DNA from: Pterobdella sp. o SKG-2022
Lineage: Eukaryota > Annelida > Clitellata > Hirudinida > Piscicolidae
Assembly (NCBI GenBank): GCA_964035795.1
Contig: OZ038320.1
Coordinates: 19,362,589 to 19,426,588, forward strand
DNA length: 64,000 nt
Reading direction: 5' to 3'
In this document: positions 26,544 to 38,313 of the stretch, one piece after another
How positions within the stretch are numbered: position 1 is the stretch's first letter
Layout of the letters: the number at the start of each line of letters is the position of its first letter
Made by a program: the position numbers and the translations under genes
The notes under the pieces: model-generated
Database searches by the model: none
Told to the model about the DNA's origin: nothing
The model's input: only the letters and a program-made list of their open reading frames with translations

Positions 26544-29500
26544 CTACAGAAACTTTTTAACTCGAACATTCCTCTTGACTGCATTAGTGAAACCCTCTTT
26601 GTACTGGTAGCACACCACTCCGAAGGTGTTTTCAGTCTCATTGGCAACAATGCTTCCACCTGAGCAGTAATACTTTGAAATGTTTAATTGCTTCTAAAGT
26701 TAAAAATAAATCGTTTAAATATACCAACCAATAGTAACTTGTTCTATTGGTTTCTCTATTTTCCTTCCAAAAAAGTCCACTTCAACCTATAACAGTTACA
26801 ACTTCGAGCAATTATTGCGAAGATATGCTAACGTTTTATGGTAAGGCTATATTTATCGAAAATTCTGGTTGTTTTTACTTAACAAATCTACTAAAAAACT
26901 CAAATATTCATGTAAAAAATTGTTGAAATATTGTTTATCTGATAGAAAGTATAATCTCGTAATGTTTGAGAAGTTTATGCTATACGTTTGTTTAAAGATA
27001 ATTTGGTTCTTTTTTCTCTTTTTTTGAACCTGCTCAAATGCTTCTTCAAGCTAACAACTTGTTCTGACGGTCCTTGTTTAAAATCGAAATCTAACCCTTG
27101 AACTTGAGTAACATTTAACTTATTATTCCAATTTTTTTGTTTATTTGATGTTTGGTTGAGACCTTAAAAAAAGCCAGTGATAATAATACACAAACTTCAT
27201 TAGTGGCGTTTAACCCAATGAGTTTCAAAATAACTTAGCACTTGTGAGTGCGTTAATTTTGTTGATAATAGATGAAAATGTAAAAAAAAAAAGACAAACC
27301 CTGTTTTTGACTTTTGTGGAAAGAGGTTTTGGTTTGAGGATGAATGATTTTTTAGTGTTCGTCTCAACTTTGCTGAAACAGTTCATTACTTTAAAAGTAT
27401 GAATTTAATTTCAAATATTATTTATACCTCACAGTTCCTATTGATGATTTACGCATTAATTCAAGTTCAATCTGGAAATGAATCAATCCAATAAAAAAAT
27501 AAAACTTAACTTTACATACCAGATGTTATAAAACATAAAACATCGTTAAATATTGATTCTAAAAGTCAATTTTTCACGAGGGTACCCTCATAACCGTTTT
27601 ACGGCCTTTCATTCCCAACAACAGACCTGAGCAGATATAAGCTAATACTGAACTGAGATGTCAAGCATGATTGATATGTATTTTTTACAATCTTAACACG
27701 ATTAATAAGCAACTCTATTGTATGCAACCACGCTAACACTAATAACTTGATCCTCCGTAAGTCTTCCAGTATTAATGATAAATATCATCCACTCAAGGAG
27801 TATCTACATTTATACAATAAAAACACTATAACTTTATACGAACACCACTCACAATAAACTCTACAAAAAAATTTATACCATACAAAACAAGAAAAATAAT
27901 AATCAAACTAAATTTTGGTTTCAATGGTCAGTGAAAATTTGAAAACTGAAAAGCTATATGTGTCAGGGTTCTAGTACAGAGATTTCACAAAGATATGTAA
28001 CCTCTCTAGCAATGAACTGTTTGGTTGAGTAGCAAAGGCGTTTGTGATTCTTGCATCTCTCCACCCACCACACAAGCTCCTCTGCATTACTGACATGAAG
28101 TTTAGCCATTCTAATTAAGAAGCTTGAACTCTTTATAAATTAAGTCTACGAATAGTGGCATTTAGTTCAAAAGTTTTTAGGCAACCTAAGTATTATATGA
28201 GAGAAAAAAAACAGAAAAAGCTTTAACTCGAATGGCTAATTCAACAAACTGAACACAATTCTAGTAGCTCACGGTTGTAAATGATAACCAAAAGATCCAT
28301 CTTGGTTCCTTTCTTGTTTGTATGACAAGTTGTTGGCAATCATCAACTTCACTAGGCACTCAACATTTTCCTTCTCATGCTTGCTCAGCAGCTGATAGTT
28401 CACCTAATGAAGCATGATGTTTTATTTTTGATACTACACTGAAATAAAAAACTCTATATTTGACATTTAAAAAATATTTTTCCTGAGTACAAATCAAATT
28501 ATCAAGATATTATTAAAACAATACTGAAATTCTATGAACTTTAGTTCAGTACCTCATAACGTGAGTTATTCTTACGATAGCTTCAAACGATTTTTACTGA
28601 ATTTTTGTTAGGCTGATAAAACAATCTCAAGAACATTATCAATAGAAAGTGTGACAATTGAAAAGAACAATATATAAAGCTCACTGGTCTAATGTGGGGA
28701 GCGATGATGTGCAGTAAGTGAGGGAGGGTCTGCATAAGATAACTTGAAGTGTTGCTGAATCTCTTTACTGACAAACTACAACCAGATAATATCGATTCCA
28801 ATAACTCCTTGCTTCGTTTTGTGGCTTGAGCATGCTTTAAAAGTTGATTTTACATGTGAAAATGTTTCAGAGAAGATAAGCTTTCATTTTGAAAAATATG
28901 TCTAAAACTTTATTGAGTAAAAACGAAATGAAACCCACTTCAACAAGTGACTTGGGCCAGAGTAATTTATGAGGCCTCAAAGTTGATAGAAGAAAATGCA
29001 TAGAAACAGCAGTGAATGGTGAGTATTTCATGAAAGAATAGTTTTGCTGGGATGATATGAAGCTATCAAGCTGATCAGAAAAACAAAGCCAATCTGATGC
29101 CTGTAACATCTGCAAAAAATTTCATTAAATACATAACTATTTTTACATGTATTTATATTGAAACAATAGGAATAAACCCATACAAGATTCATGCGAGGAT
29201 CCTTGACTCCAGAGAGCAAGTAGTTCTCAAAGAGGCTCTGCTGCACCTTAGACCCATCTCCCCATAATGACATCAAAGATAACATTTCTTGAAAACTTCA
29301 ATTATTAATTATCATTAGAGGTTTATATGATCAGTTGTTCTTTAATATGAAAAAAAATGTCATGTTAAATCGTAGTTTTAACATAGCTTTATCAAAACAA
29401 CAATCTTAATTAAATACCGTTGTTGTTCGGCATTGTATTTTGAATGGTTGTGGAGAACTTCTTGGTAGGCAGATGTGTTGTGAGGGTTTGAGTGCTTTTT

Positions 29501-32500
29501 CCTGATTAAAGGTACATGATATAACAAAATAACAACATTCAAAAATAATTATTTAATGATTTAACACAACAATGTTATGTATTTTATTTGATATTTGTGA
29601 TAATGGAAGCAACTTGTTGTTGGAAGGAACAGTGAAGATGTGTTTGAGAAGCTCCATGAGTGAGTTGTGTTGGTCCTTGATCGTCATGGAAGCCACTTTG
29701 GAGTAGGTCAGATTGTCTCCCATCTTGCTCTTCACAAACTTTAATATAAGAGTACTAAAATTTATATTCTAAAAAAATGCTCGTTAGTATTCAATATTGA
29801 ATTCTTAATATCAATCAAACTCAACGTTGGTGTTTCAAAAAAACCAACTTGAAGAGTGTTGATGCATGAACGCATGTCATTTTGAGTTTTCTCACACAAG
29901 GCCATCAGAGCTGCAGTGTCTGTGTGCAAGTGCTCCAACTGGGATATCTGTGAATCATTCATTTTATGAATATCTTACAAAATATTGTCATGAGGTGAAA
30001 GTAGCTTTGAAGCATTTTCTAAAAAATTTGATTTAATTAATTTTTTTCAAAGAAACTAATAAAAAATAATAAATAAAATATTATCTATAATGCAGGTATG
30101 AACAAAACATAAAAGATATTTGAAATACTCTTAAAACTTGACCAACCCTAAGTAATCTATTGGTGAGGGCAGAGACAAGAGGTGTTTGGAAGGGGAGCAG
30201 ACAGGCAAGGGGCCTGAGGGACCTGAGTGCAGGCACATATAGATCATTGCAGATGCAGATGATTGGCCTTAATAACTTCAATGACTTTTTTTTATTTGTT
30301 TCTCCATTCGGTTTTTTCAATAGATTGACTAAAAGTTCTATTGTTACCTGAAATAGAAATTTTCATTAAATATTTCAAATAGGATATATAATTTTATTTC
30401 ATTGAAGGTTATATTTTCTACAAAGTAAATTGTCTTCAAGTGACTGCATAAAACTGTCATCATCAGTATCGAAGCTAAGTAGAAAATGAATAATACTGCA
30501 AACCTGAGGAGCCCCATCAATCTCATCAATGATTAGGCAGTTGGGCCTGTCATCATAAGTTGCCAACACAGACTTCATCTGGGTACTTGCCTCCAACTTA
30601 TCTCTAAACAACTCAGCAGATCTATCATCACTGTCAACAGATTCAAAGAACTATGAAAACTTTTATTTATAAAGTGCATGCAAAAACTCTGCCAATAAAA
30701 TACATAATCATCCTTGTTTTACGTCCATTTGCATGTTAGCGTGGGTGTGACAGAAAAAAAACTATCATAACTAAGATATAATGTTATCTTTTTAAAATAT
30801 AGTTCGTAATCGTAAATAAAAGTTATTGAAAAAACACTAGTAATACCTGGCATTGATTTCAACTGCATTGTAGCCAGCCTGCTTCGCTACTACATGAGCT
30901 AATGTGGTTTTGCCAAGGCCTGGAGGACCACTTACTAGCGCCACCTACCATGTTTTACATAATGAAAAATTATTCAAAAAAATTAGAAAATAGTGTTATT
31001 ATGAAATATTTGAAAATTAAATGGTAATTTTAAAGTTCAAATGAGATATGTGGAAAAATAAAAAAAATAAATAAACAAGAGCGTAAAAATTTTTTTAAAT
31101 TATATGTTGACTAATATTTCAATTTTTTTAGCTCTTCATTGTTATGGATAAGGATAAGTTACAACTAAAGGAATGATTTACTGAGATTGTAGACATAAAT
31201 GTTAACATGGATACCAACCTTGCAAATTGGTCTCTTGTGAACATCCGCTTCATCAACTAAAAGGCTTGCACTGTTAGGGTCCTTGTAATTGTTGAAGTTC
31301 TTATTGAAACCATTGTATACATTCTTGTTTCCAATTGGTTTCTTAGGTTTCCCAAAAAAATCTTCAGACTTCTGGCTTTTGTACTGTTTGCCAAAGGAGC
31401 AACAGTCCCATAGCTTAAGCCATCTCAACAGTGCCTTGTTCATCGACTTTTTAAAGGATATAAAAAACCTTGATAATATCTGACTGCTAATTTTCAAGAT
31501 AATGTACTTTCTTGTGAAGATGAGCAGAAATATCAAAATTAATGGTACAACGATGAGAGAAACAAACAAAAAGTAATCATGTTAGATTTTATTACTAAAA
31601 GCTTTGTAAATTAATTGTTTGTTTCTTTCAATACCACAATAATTATCAGTACTTTATTATAAGTACCTCAGCACTTATCAACTCAAAGTAGGACTTGGCT
31701 GCATACTTATCGACCCACAACTGTGATGTTGCCAAGTTGTGTGTAATGTCAACTGTGGGATTTTCCATGTTTCTGTTGTGTGAAATTGAACTTTTGAGAA
31801 AATTTATAAATAATAAATGCTTTAAAAATAATGAACTAATCAAAATAATGAAAGAACTTTATTAAAAACTTGTTAACACTATCATATGATGCAATGTCTT
31901 TATAAGTTAGTACCTATCAAATATAAAAGCAAAGTAATTAGAGGAAAAAATCCCATAGTGTACTTGAACAGAAATATTAACTCCAACAATAAGTTCTTTA
32001 GTTTAAAGGAGATTTAAAATTGATGAAAAATGTTCCTTATTTAAATTCATAACATTAAAATAGTATATTTTGGCAAAATAAATGAATCATATATCACATA
32101 CAAAACATATGGAATACATCATATATTATATACATCACCATGATAACCTTTGGGCCTTCTTTTGATTTTCAATCTGAAATATATGATTAAAATTCAAATG
32201 AAATTTAGTATGAAGTATGTGAGGCTAATGAGGCAACCTGTATCTTGAGTTTGAGGTCCCTTATTGAGATCCCTAACAAGTTATTCCTTGATTGAGTATC
32301 AACAATTCTCAATGGTTGACTCTGATAGTTGAAGTACAGTATTGGTTCAGCCGTATTATAATAGAAAAATTTTCCAAGTTCTTTAAATAACTCTTGGTGG
32401 ATGTCAAAATGCAGATCAATAAAAGAATAATAATGATTAAAAGTTATTTGATTATAGTATTATAGGCAATATTTATAACTTTTATAAGATTTTATATACT

Positions 32501-33512
32501 TTTTAAAATGATAAATCACTACAATTTTAAATAAATATAATATTTTTAGTCAACTTTTTCATAGATAAGGCAATATTATTCTAAGCTTTATAAGACTTGA
32601 CATTTTTTCAATTGTATTTGGAGTTTATCATAAATCTTGAAGTTCAGTATTCAATATTAAATTATTTTGGTTATTAGCTTAAAGAGAGTTTATACAAGAA
32701 ATATAGCTTCCTATTTGAATAATTATAGCAAACCTGGAATGAGTTCTTAACAGATAAATAGATTTTGTTGCCATATAGGTCAGTTACAGATATGAAGTCC
32801 CCTGAGGTTGGAACTCTGTGATGAACTGAAATGTTTAAAGCAATATCACAATTATGATGAAGTTGACCGATTTTAAAATAACCAAAAGTATATTTGATGA
32901 TACTATTTTGCTAACTTTTATTTTCATCCAGCTTTTGTCTTTTGTAGTGAGCTTCTTCAAAATTTTAAAATAATATTATCAAATAATATATGTATTGTTT
33001 TTGAACATTCATGCCTAACCTTCTTCATCACTTTCTGGACTTCTTTTTTGTCGAGCTGATTGTTTTTTGTAGAAAGTTTTATTGGACATCATACCACAAT
33101 GCTTTTCTAATGACTCTTTATTCTTCAAGGAAGTATTAATAGCTTTTGAATCCGAACTAGATTTATTCTCAATATTCATTGTCATCATTAAGGATTCTGT
33201 AAAACCGAGTTTATTTGAACTTTTAGATTTGAAATCAGAATCCATTTTAATAACTGGTTTGAAAGACTTTATCATAGAAGCATCAATAGCTTTTTTAGAT
33301 TCATCATAGTCCAACACCCTTTTAACTTTTTGAACATCCTTTGAACAGCATGGCTGAGGTTCGTCTAAGCAGTTCCAATGTTTATAGATGAATAATTAAT
33401 AGTTAGGATGAATGCGTAACATACCTATCCCTTCAACCAGTCCATCATCAGCATCTAACTCCGCCAACAGCTCCAACTCATCTGCATACAATGTATCTAA
33501 CGCACAATCCAT
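26544..33512 (-). CDS. CHTF18: CHTF18, AAA+ ATPase of the Ctf18-RFC clamp loader
   Basis: Large subunit of the alternative RFC that loads or unloads PCNA and supports sister-chromatid cohesion. More than 20 exons. Well-resolved ones are 33425-33512 (start, [20 protein letters not shown]), 33020-33364, 32734-32825, 32238-32392, 32148-32173, 31667-31772 ([17 protein letters not shown]), 31219-31446 (LLRWLKLWD), 30847-30944 (Walker [21 protein letters not shown]), 30504-30630 (Walker [13 protein letters not shown]) and 30147-30346 (sensor region, [17 protein letters not shown], with LTNRLLR). Later exons, near 29.95, 29.7, 29.45, 29.2, 29.0, 28.75, 28.3, 28.05, 27.45, 27.33, 27.1 and 26.75 kb, encode the conserved C-terminal domain. 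The final exon (26544 to about 26660) has [15 protein letters not shown] before the stop, matching the family C-terminus that binds Ctf8/Dcc1. Middle and late junctions are approximate. Confidence 0.95.
26822..26930. repeat. Dispersed short intronic repeat, copy 5 (core only)
   Basis: In a CHTF18 intron. ATGCTAACGTTTTATGGTAA followed by GGCTATATTTATCGAAAATT matches the core of copy 3 (15112) closely. The GTCTCTAAAA end module is not found here, so the copy is partial. Confidence 0.55.
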
Positions 33513-33608
33513 TATTAAAAATTCAAATTATGTTTAATTTTATTAATGTAAAATATATTTTATATGTTTAGTAGTTTGACTATTAACTCCATCAATTGCG
33601 AGCGGAAA

Positions 33609-33618
33609 TTTTGGCGCG
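33609..33618. promoter_or_regulatory. E2F-type site in the CHTF18 promoter
   Basis: TTTTGGCGCG lies 97 bp upstream of the CHTF18 start codon, and TTTGGCGC fits the E2F consensus TTTSSCGC. Replication and cohesion genes of this kind are commonly E2F targets. That it acts here is inference. Confidence 0.6.
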
Positions 33619-33945
33619 TTTACCATTAAGTTTTTAGAACTGGCAGAGATAATTTAAATATTATTTTATCAAAGTTATAAACATACAAACTGTTGAACTA
33701 AAATTTTTGAAAAAAAAATTTAATAATTTCTTTAAAAATTATTTTTTCAACTTATTGCACAATGTTATGAAAGACCGAGGTAAGATTTGGCAACAATAAG
33801 CATTTACGGTTGGCTTGAAATATTTGAAAAATAAACATAGCAACCAATTAAAAGGTTGGTTATTGGCATGTATATAAAAGAACAAAACTCTGAAAATTTA
33901 TAATTCTATTTCTCTTCCGATATGATAATGGATTGGAAATGGATA

Positions 33946-34254
33946 CTATCTCTGAATAAAATAGCTTACTTCGTTTGAGGGTGTTCCCTCAAGCTCGGTC
34001 ATACCCTTTCGAAACGTAGCTGCCTCGCCATCGTCAGCAGACGCTAGAGGTTGTTTCGAAAGTGGATGGCCACCATCAAATGCTGTGGAGAGTGGTTGTG
34101 TTATATAACCCGCTACTTTTAAGCTTTTGATGTTGGCGCCGAGTGAACAACTTTTGGGTTTTCTGATTAGTGAGTAATAATTTTCAATTTTCCACTCCCA
34201 TGTTCTTCCATGTAGTTTAGAAACATACTCTATCTTAATAATCTTTTTAGTCAA
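33946..34254 (-). other. Unexplained open reading frame of 102 codons
   Basis: Open frame from an ATG at 34254. The C-terminal half (FDGGHPLSKQPLASADDGEA, then ATFRKGMTELEGTPSNEV) is far less AT-biased than its surroundings, which is unusual in this window. The first half is lysine-rich and ordinary. No domain recognised, no exon partners found. It could be an exon of an unrecognised gene, a transposon remnant or a translated repeat. Confidence 0.3.
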
Positions 34255-34690
34255 AATAAAACCGCAAAATATTTGAACACAACAGGTAATTAAACGTACT
34301 TGAAAAATGTAACTTTGTTAAAAAAAAGTTTTGTACTTAATAAAATAGCCTGCAGTGCTCATATACTTTATTTTAACCATCGGTTTGTTAATTTTTGGCC
34401 TTTAAATGTTTTTTTTGCTCATAAAGAACTTGTCCTAAGAACCTAGCTCGATGAGAGCAGACTGATAAAACAGTCAGTGTGGGGTTTTACGAAAAATAAT
34501 TATCTTGGCGAGAAGGTGTGAGTAACCCAAATAGTAACTGGAGAACAAATAAGAAATGTTTAGAATTGTGCTCTGAAGGGTAGCATATCCACCAACTAGC
34601 AGCTTTGAACGCTAGGGTGCTGAGTAGATGCCTTTTAACGTCATGTCCAGAAATTAATAGATAATTTTTATTTATCTATTTATTTTATAA
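34255..34690. other. Intergenic, no gene seen
   Basis: The segment 34430-34640 is less AT-rich than its flanks and has a small stem (ACTGATAAAACAGT near 34460), but no coding exon or RNA gene is recognised. Confidence 0.35.
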
Positions 34691-34694
34691 TTTA

Positions 34695-35465
34695 AAAGTA
34701 TTTAGCTATATACAATCTCCCTTCTGCGGTAACTCTCGACGGCACCACTTTTCCTATCTCTTCCAAGCTCAAAATCTTAGGTGTCACCTTAGATTCAAAT
34801 TTGACCTTCGTTCACTTTATTTTTCAAATAATCAAATCTTCCAATTTCCATATCTATGCCATAAAACAAGTACGCAAATTCTTACCTTTTGCCACTGCTA
34901 ATGCTCTCTTTATCTCACTAGTTCTTTCCAAATTGGACTAATGTAATTCTCTCCTTTGCGGGCGGCCAAACTATCTTTTATGCAAACTTCAAGCCCTCCA
35001 AAACCACGCGGCCAAGATGGTTCTTCAAGCTGATTATTTCAGCTCTTCTAGTTACTGTCTTGATCGTTTGCACTGGCTACCTGTCTCCCAAAGATGCAAG
35101 TTTAAATTACTTTGGGTCATTGCATGCACTTTCAAGCTTGAACAACCTGCTTATCTTTTTGATCTTTTGTCAATCAAACACACACGTCAACCACTCAGTT
35201 CCTTGCACTCTGGTCTCCAGCTTCATCAGCCTGTTTCTTCAGGCTTGTTTACTAGTCGCTCTTTCTCTCACCAGGCTCCACGTCTGTGGAATTCACTTCC
35301 TTCTAACTTGCGCTCATCACCTTCTCACATGAACTTTCGCAAACTTTTGAAAACTCATTTATACCATAAACATCCCCAGTCATAATCTCTTACAAGCCTT
35401 GAGTACCTCTGAAGCAATCTTGAATTGAGAACTGTGCGCTATAAAAATCTTAATAATAATAATTT
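34695..35465 (+). mobile_element. LINE (CR1/L2-type) 3' fragment with (AAT)n tail
   Basis: Plus-strand translation, with a few frame shifts, gives the C-terminal part of a non-LTR reverse transcriptase: FPISSKLKILGVTLDSNLTF, then a block like LVLSKLDYCNSLLCG, LHWLPVSQRCKFKLL (the LHWLPV motif) and FSHQAPRLWNSLPSNLR near the end. A stop at about 35385 is followed within 70 bp by CTTAATAATAATAATTTTTA, the short microsatellite tail expected at a CR1/L2-type 3' end. 5'-truncated and inactive. Confidence 0.88.
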
Positions 35466-36648
35466 TTATTTTATATTAAAAAGTTGAAAGCTTAATCTTT
35501 ATATCTTCAAAACTTATAAAAATATTAAAGACGTAATGCATTGTTTTAATTTTATTTTACTCAATAAGACTTCATTTTTGAAAACGAAGTAAAATAAAAA
35601 ATAAATCAGTTTTGGGAAGTTTATTGATTTATTGTGTCTGCGTAAATTTCTATGAATTAATGATTTTTACAGATAATTTTAACTTCATTTGAAATAAATG
35701 CGTGAAAACTTTTTCAAAAGTCATTGTTAAACATGTCTATAGAATCAACTTTCGTGTTTAAAAACACAATCAAATATGAAAATATAACGCCTAAAGATTA
35801 TAAATGAATAAATTGTAAATAATGTATTTAATTGTCTAGCTGAAAGTTAGTTTTATTTGATTTGCAAACAATACATTTTTGATTGTAAAGGCATTCTCCG
35901 CATTTGAACACCTGTAGACATCCAAGGAAGCAGGTGGCCAACATTTATTGTGTGAAAAAATGTGCGCTCGTGTGTGTGTCTCACTTGAAACAGCTGAATA
36001 ATGTTTTGGAACCTATTGTTAAAGTTAAAAATATACCTTTATATGCTTTATAAAATGCTTTTAAAAAAATATAATTTAAAAATCAACTTCAAAATAATAT
36101 TAGGTTTTCTATATTAATGTATTCCAAAGTTTCAAAAACTTGTCCCACTTGAAACATTCATTTCTATTAATAAAACCTTAGTCATTATAGCAGATGCATA
36201 GGAACTTTGCACATCTTGATTCACACCTGCATAGTTACCATTTGAATTTATGTGAAATATTTATGAACAATGAAACTCGAAACATATGTTAGAATATGCA
36301 CAACTATTCATAATATTCTATATAGTACAATACATATAAGATTTTGAATGAATGTATATTAAATACGGGAGTTAACAGGTGCAGATTTGGCATGCTTTAT
36401 AATAGAAAATTCAAACACTCCTTAGTTCTCAACCAGTTTGCTTAAATCAATTCAACAAACTTTTGTCAAAATTAAACCATAATTTCATACATTATTTCAA
36501 TTAAATAAGTTTTTATTCTAGTTATTGGGATTATTTATATAAAAAAGTTATACAAGTTTTATACAAAGCAGCAATTCCTACTATATTTCAACTTTGGAGT
36601 TAATACAAAAAGATTGTTGAATTAATATGAAATTGATGTTATTATAAA
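35466..36648. other. Upstream region of Atoh8/net
   Basis: AT-rich, no coding exon seen. It contains the E-box cluster listed separately and presumably the promoter and 5' UTR. Confidence 0.5.
35909..36381. promoter_or_regulatory. E-box cluster upstream of the bHLH gene
   Basis: CACCTG at 35909, CAGGTG at 35931, CAGCTG at 35991, CACCTG at 36224 and CAGGTG at 36376 (CAGATG also at 36191). Such GC-containing hexamers should be rare in DNA of this composition. These are binding motifs for bHLH dimers, and CACCTG/CAGGTG also for Snail/ZEB repressors. Function as an enhancer is inferred from clustering and position only. Confidence 0.45.
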
Positions 36649-38313
36649 ATGCCAAAAAGTCTTGATCTATCAACTGAAACAGCAGTATCTTTCGCTTCAC
36701 TTGGAGCTTTTGATACTAAAAAAAAAAGAGATGAACTATTTTATGAGAATAAACACAAAGAGATGTTGAAAATTTTACCACTCTCACAACCGAACGTTCA
36801 CGATCCTTTCTCACCCCTTAACCAATTCCTTCTTATGCAACATTATTTTAAACTCATGCAACCTCCCTTTGTTTATCCTCATTTTTTAAAGACCTTCAAC
36901 GAATCTCAAAATTACTTCCAATCAAGATGTTTTCTAGATAAAAACCCTCAACTCGGTTCTCCCTCGGATAGTTTTGTTGATAAAAAGTCAGACACGTTTA
37001 GTGATGACTCGACATCAAAAAAACATGATTTTTTAAAAAAAAGTGAAAATGGATGCAGCTCAAAAGATGCTATAAAACTTGAATGTAGTAGCAGTCCGAG
37101 TTTTAAAACTACAAACACATCATTAGACTGGGAAGATAGCGATGAAGTGGATGTTGTGGATGTAGATCAGGCCGAGGTGACAATTTGTTTGAAAACTAAG
37201 AATCCATCTGATAATCATGACTGCAAGTATAATAGAAAAAGGAAGTTTGTAGAAATGAGCGATAAAGACAATAATGAGTCTGTAAAAAAAAAATATAAAA
37301 GTTTGTTTTTTACAGAAAAAACAATTTCAAAACCCAAAAAGAATTCTTCAAACCCAGTTGAAACTACATTAAAACATGATAAGACGCCCACCAAATCGTT
37401 GCTCAGTCGACAAAAAAGAGCCGAAGCAAATGCACGTGAAAGAAACAGGTTTGAACAAGAAATTAATAATCATGAAACGATCCTTTAAAAGAACAAAGAA
37501 AACTAAAATAGAATATTAGTTTAAGACTCTTAATGAAATTCAGTATTGAATTAAATAAATGTTTCTAACTCATTAAGCACTTGTATAATTAAATTTTTTA
37601 TCAAATAATTTTCAAACTTTCATTTGTGAACATTTATTTCTTTAATCTCGCAAATCAATTGAAGTTTTCTTCACTGCCACAAACCATTGTTTTAATGATA
37701 GAACAAAGAAGTACTCGAATGAGACATCACTTACATTTTAAGATGTATTTTTGTGATAATAATTAAATATGACCTTTTATTCAGAGTTCACACCATTAGT
37801 GCAGCCTTCGAAGCCTTGAGGAAAGCTGTGCCGTCGTATCCTGGTCAACAACAACGTCTCTCCAAACTAGCCATTCTCCGCATCGCTTCTAGTTATATCT
37901 TGGCGTTAGTGAAACTTTCTCAAATAGACTATTCCTTTTCTGACTGTGAGGGTGATGATGATGTTGATGGAAAGTTGATAAGAGAAAATGAAGAAATTAA
38001 TGACAGCAATCATGCTGATTCAAATGGCGATGCAGAACATAAAGCTTTCAAAAAGATTCAAAAAACAAAAGAAAATAAGACTTTCGCTGAAACATATGAA
38101 GATACAAGTAATAATTCGAACGGGAGAAAAAATGTTATTTGCAAAAATTCAAACGTAAAAAGGAAAAATAAAATGGGTATTGAATTAAGTGAAGATACAA
38201 TTAAAAGAAAAGAAGGTTTTTATTCAAACTCTTCAACGTTGAGTTTGTACGTGGATCTGTGCACCAAGACCATTAGAGAAGAAAGCAAAATAAGAAAACC
38301 TTCAAAAGAATAA
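36649..38313 (+). CDS. ATOH8: Atonal homolog 8 / net, bHLH transcription factor
   Basis: Nuclear bHLH regulator of the Atoh8/Drosophila net class. Two exons (36649-37448 and 37785-38313) encode 442 aa. The intron splits the basic region at ERNR/VHT. The basic region is RQKRAEANARERNR, helix 1 is VHTISAAFEALRKAVPSY, and helix 2 is LSKLAILRIASSYILALVKL. The ISAAFEALRK and LSKLAILRIA blocks set this class apart from atonal, neurogenin or twist factors. The loop (PGQQQR) is one residue longer than the vertebrate loop. A second conserved box, SLYVDLCTKTIREESK, closes the protein. The N-terminal 260 residues are Ser/Lys-rich with an acidic patch (WEDSDEVDVVDVDQAEV) and are not conserved as far as I can tell. 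Confidence 0.93.

Noticed and set aside
26379..26663. 94-codon plus-strand frame
   Set aside because: It is the opposite strand of the last CHTF18 exon, whose minus-strand reading matches the family C-terminus.
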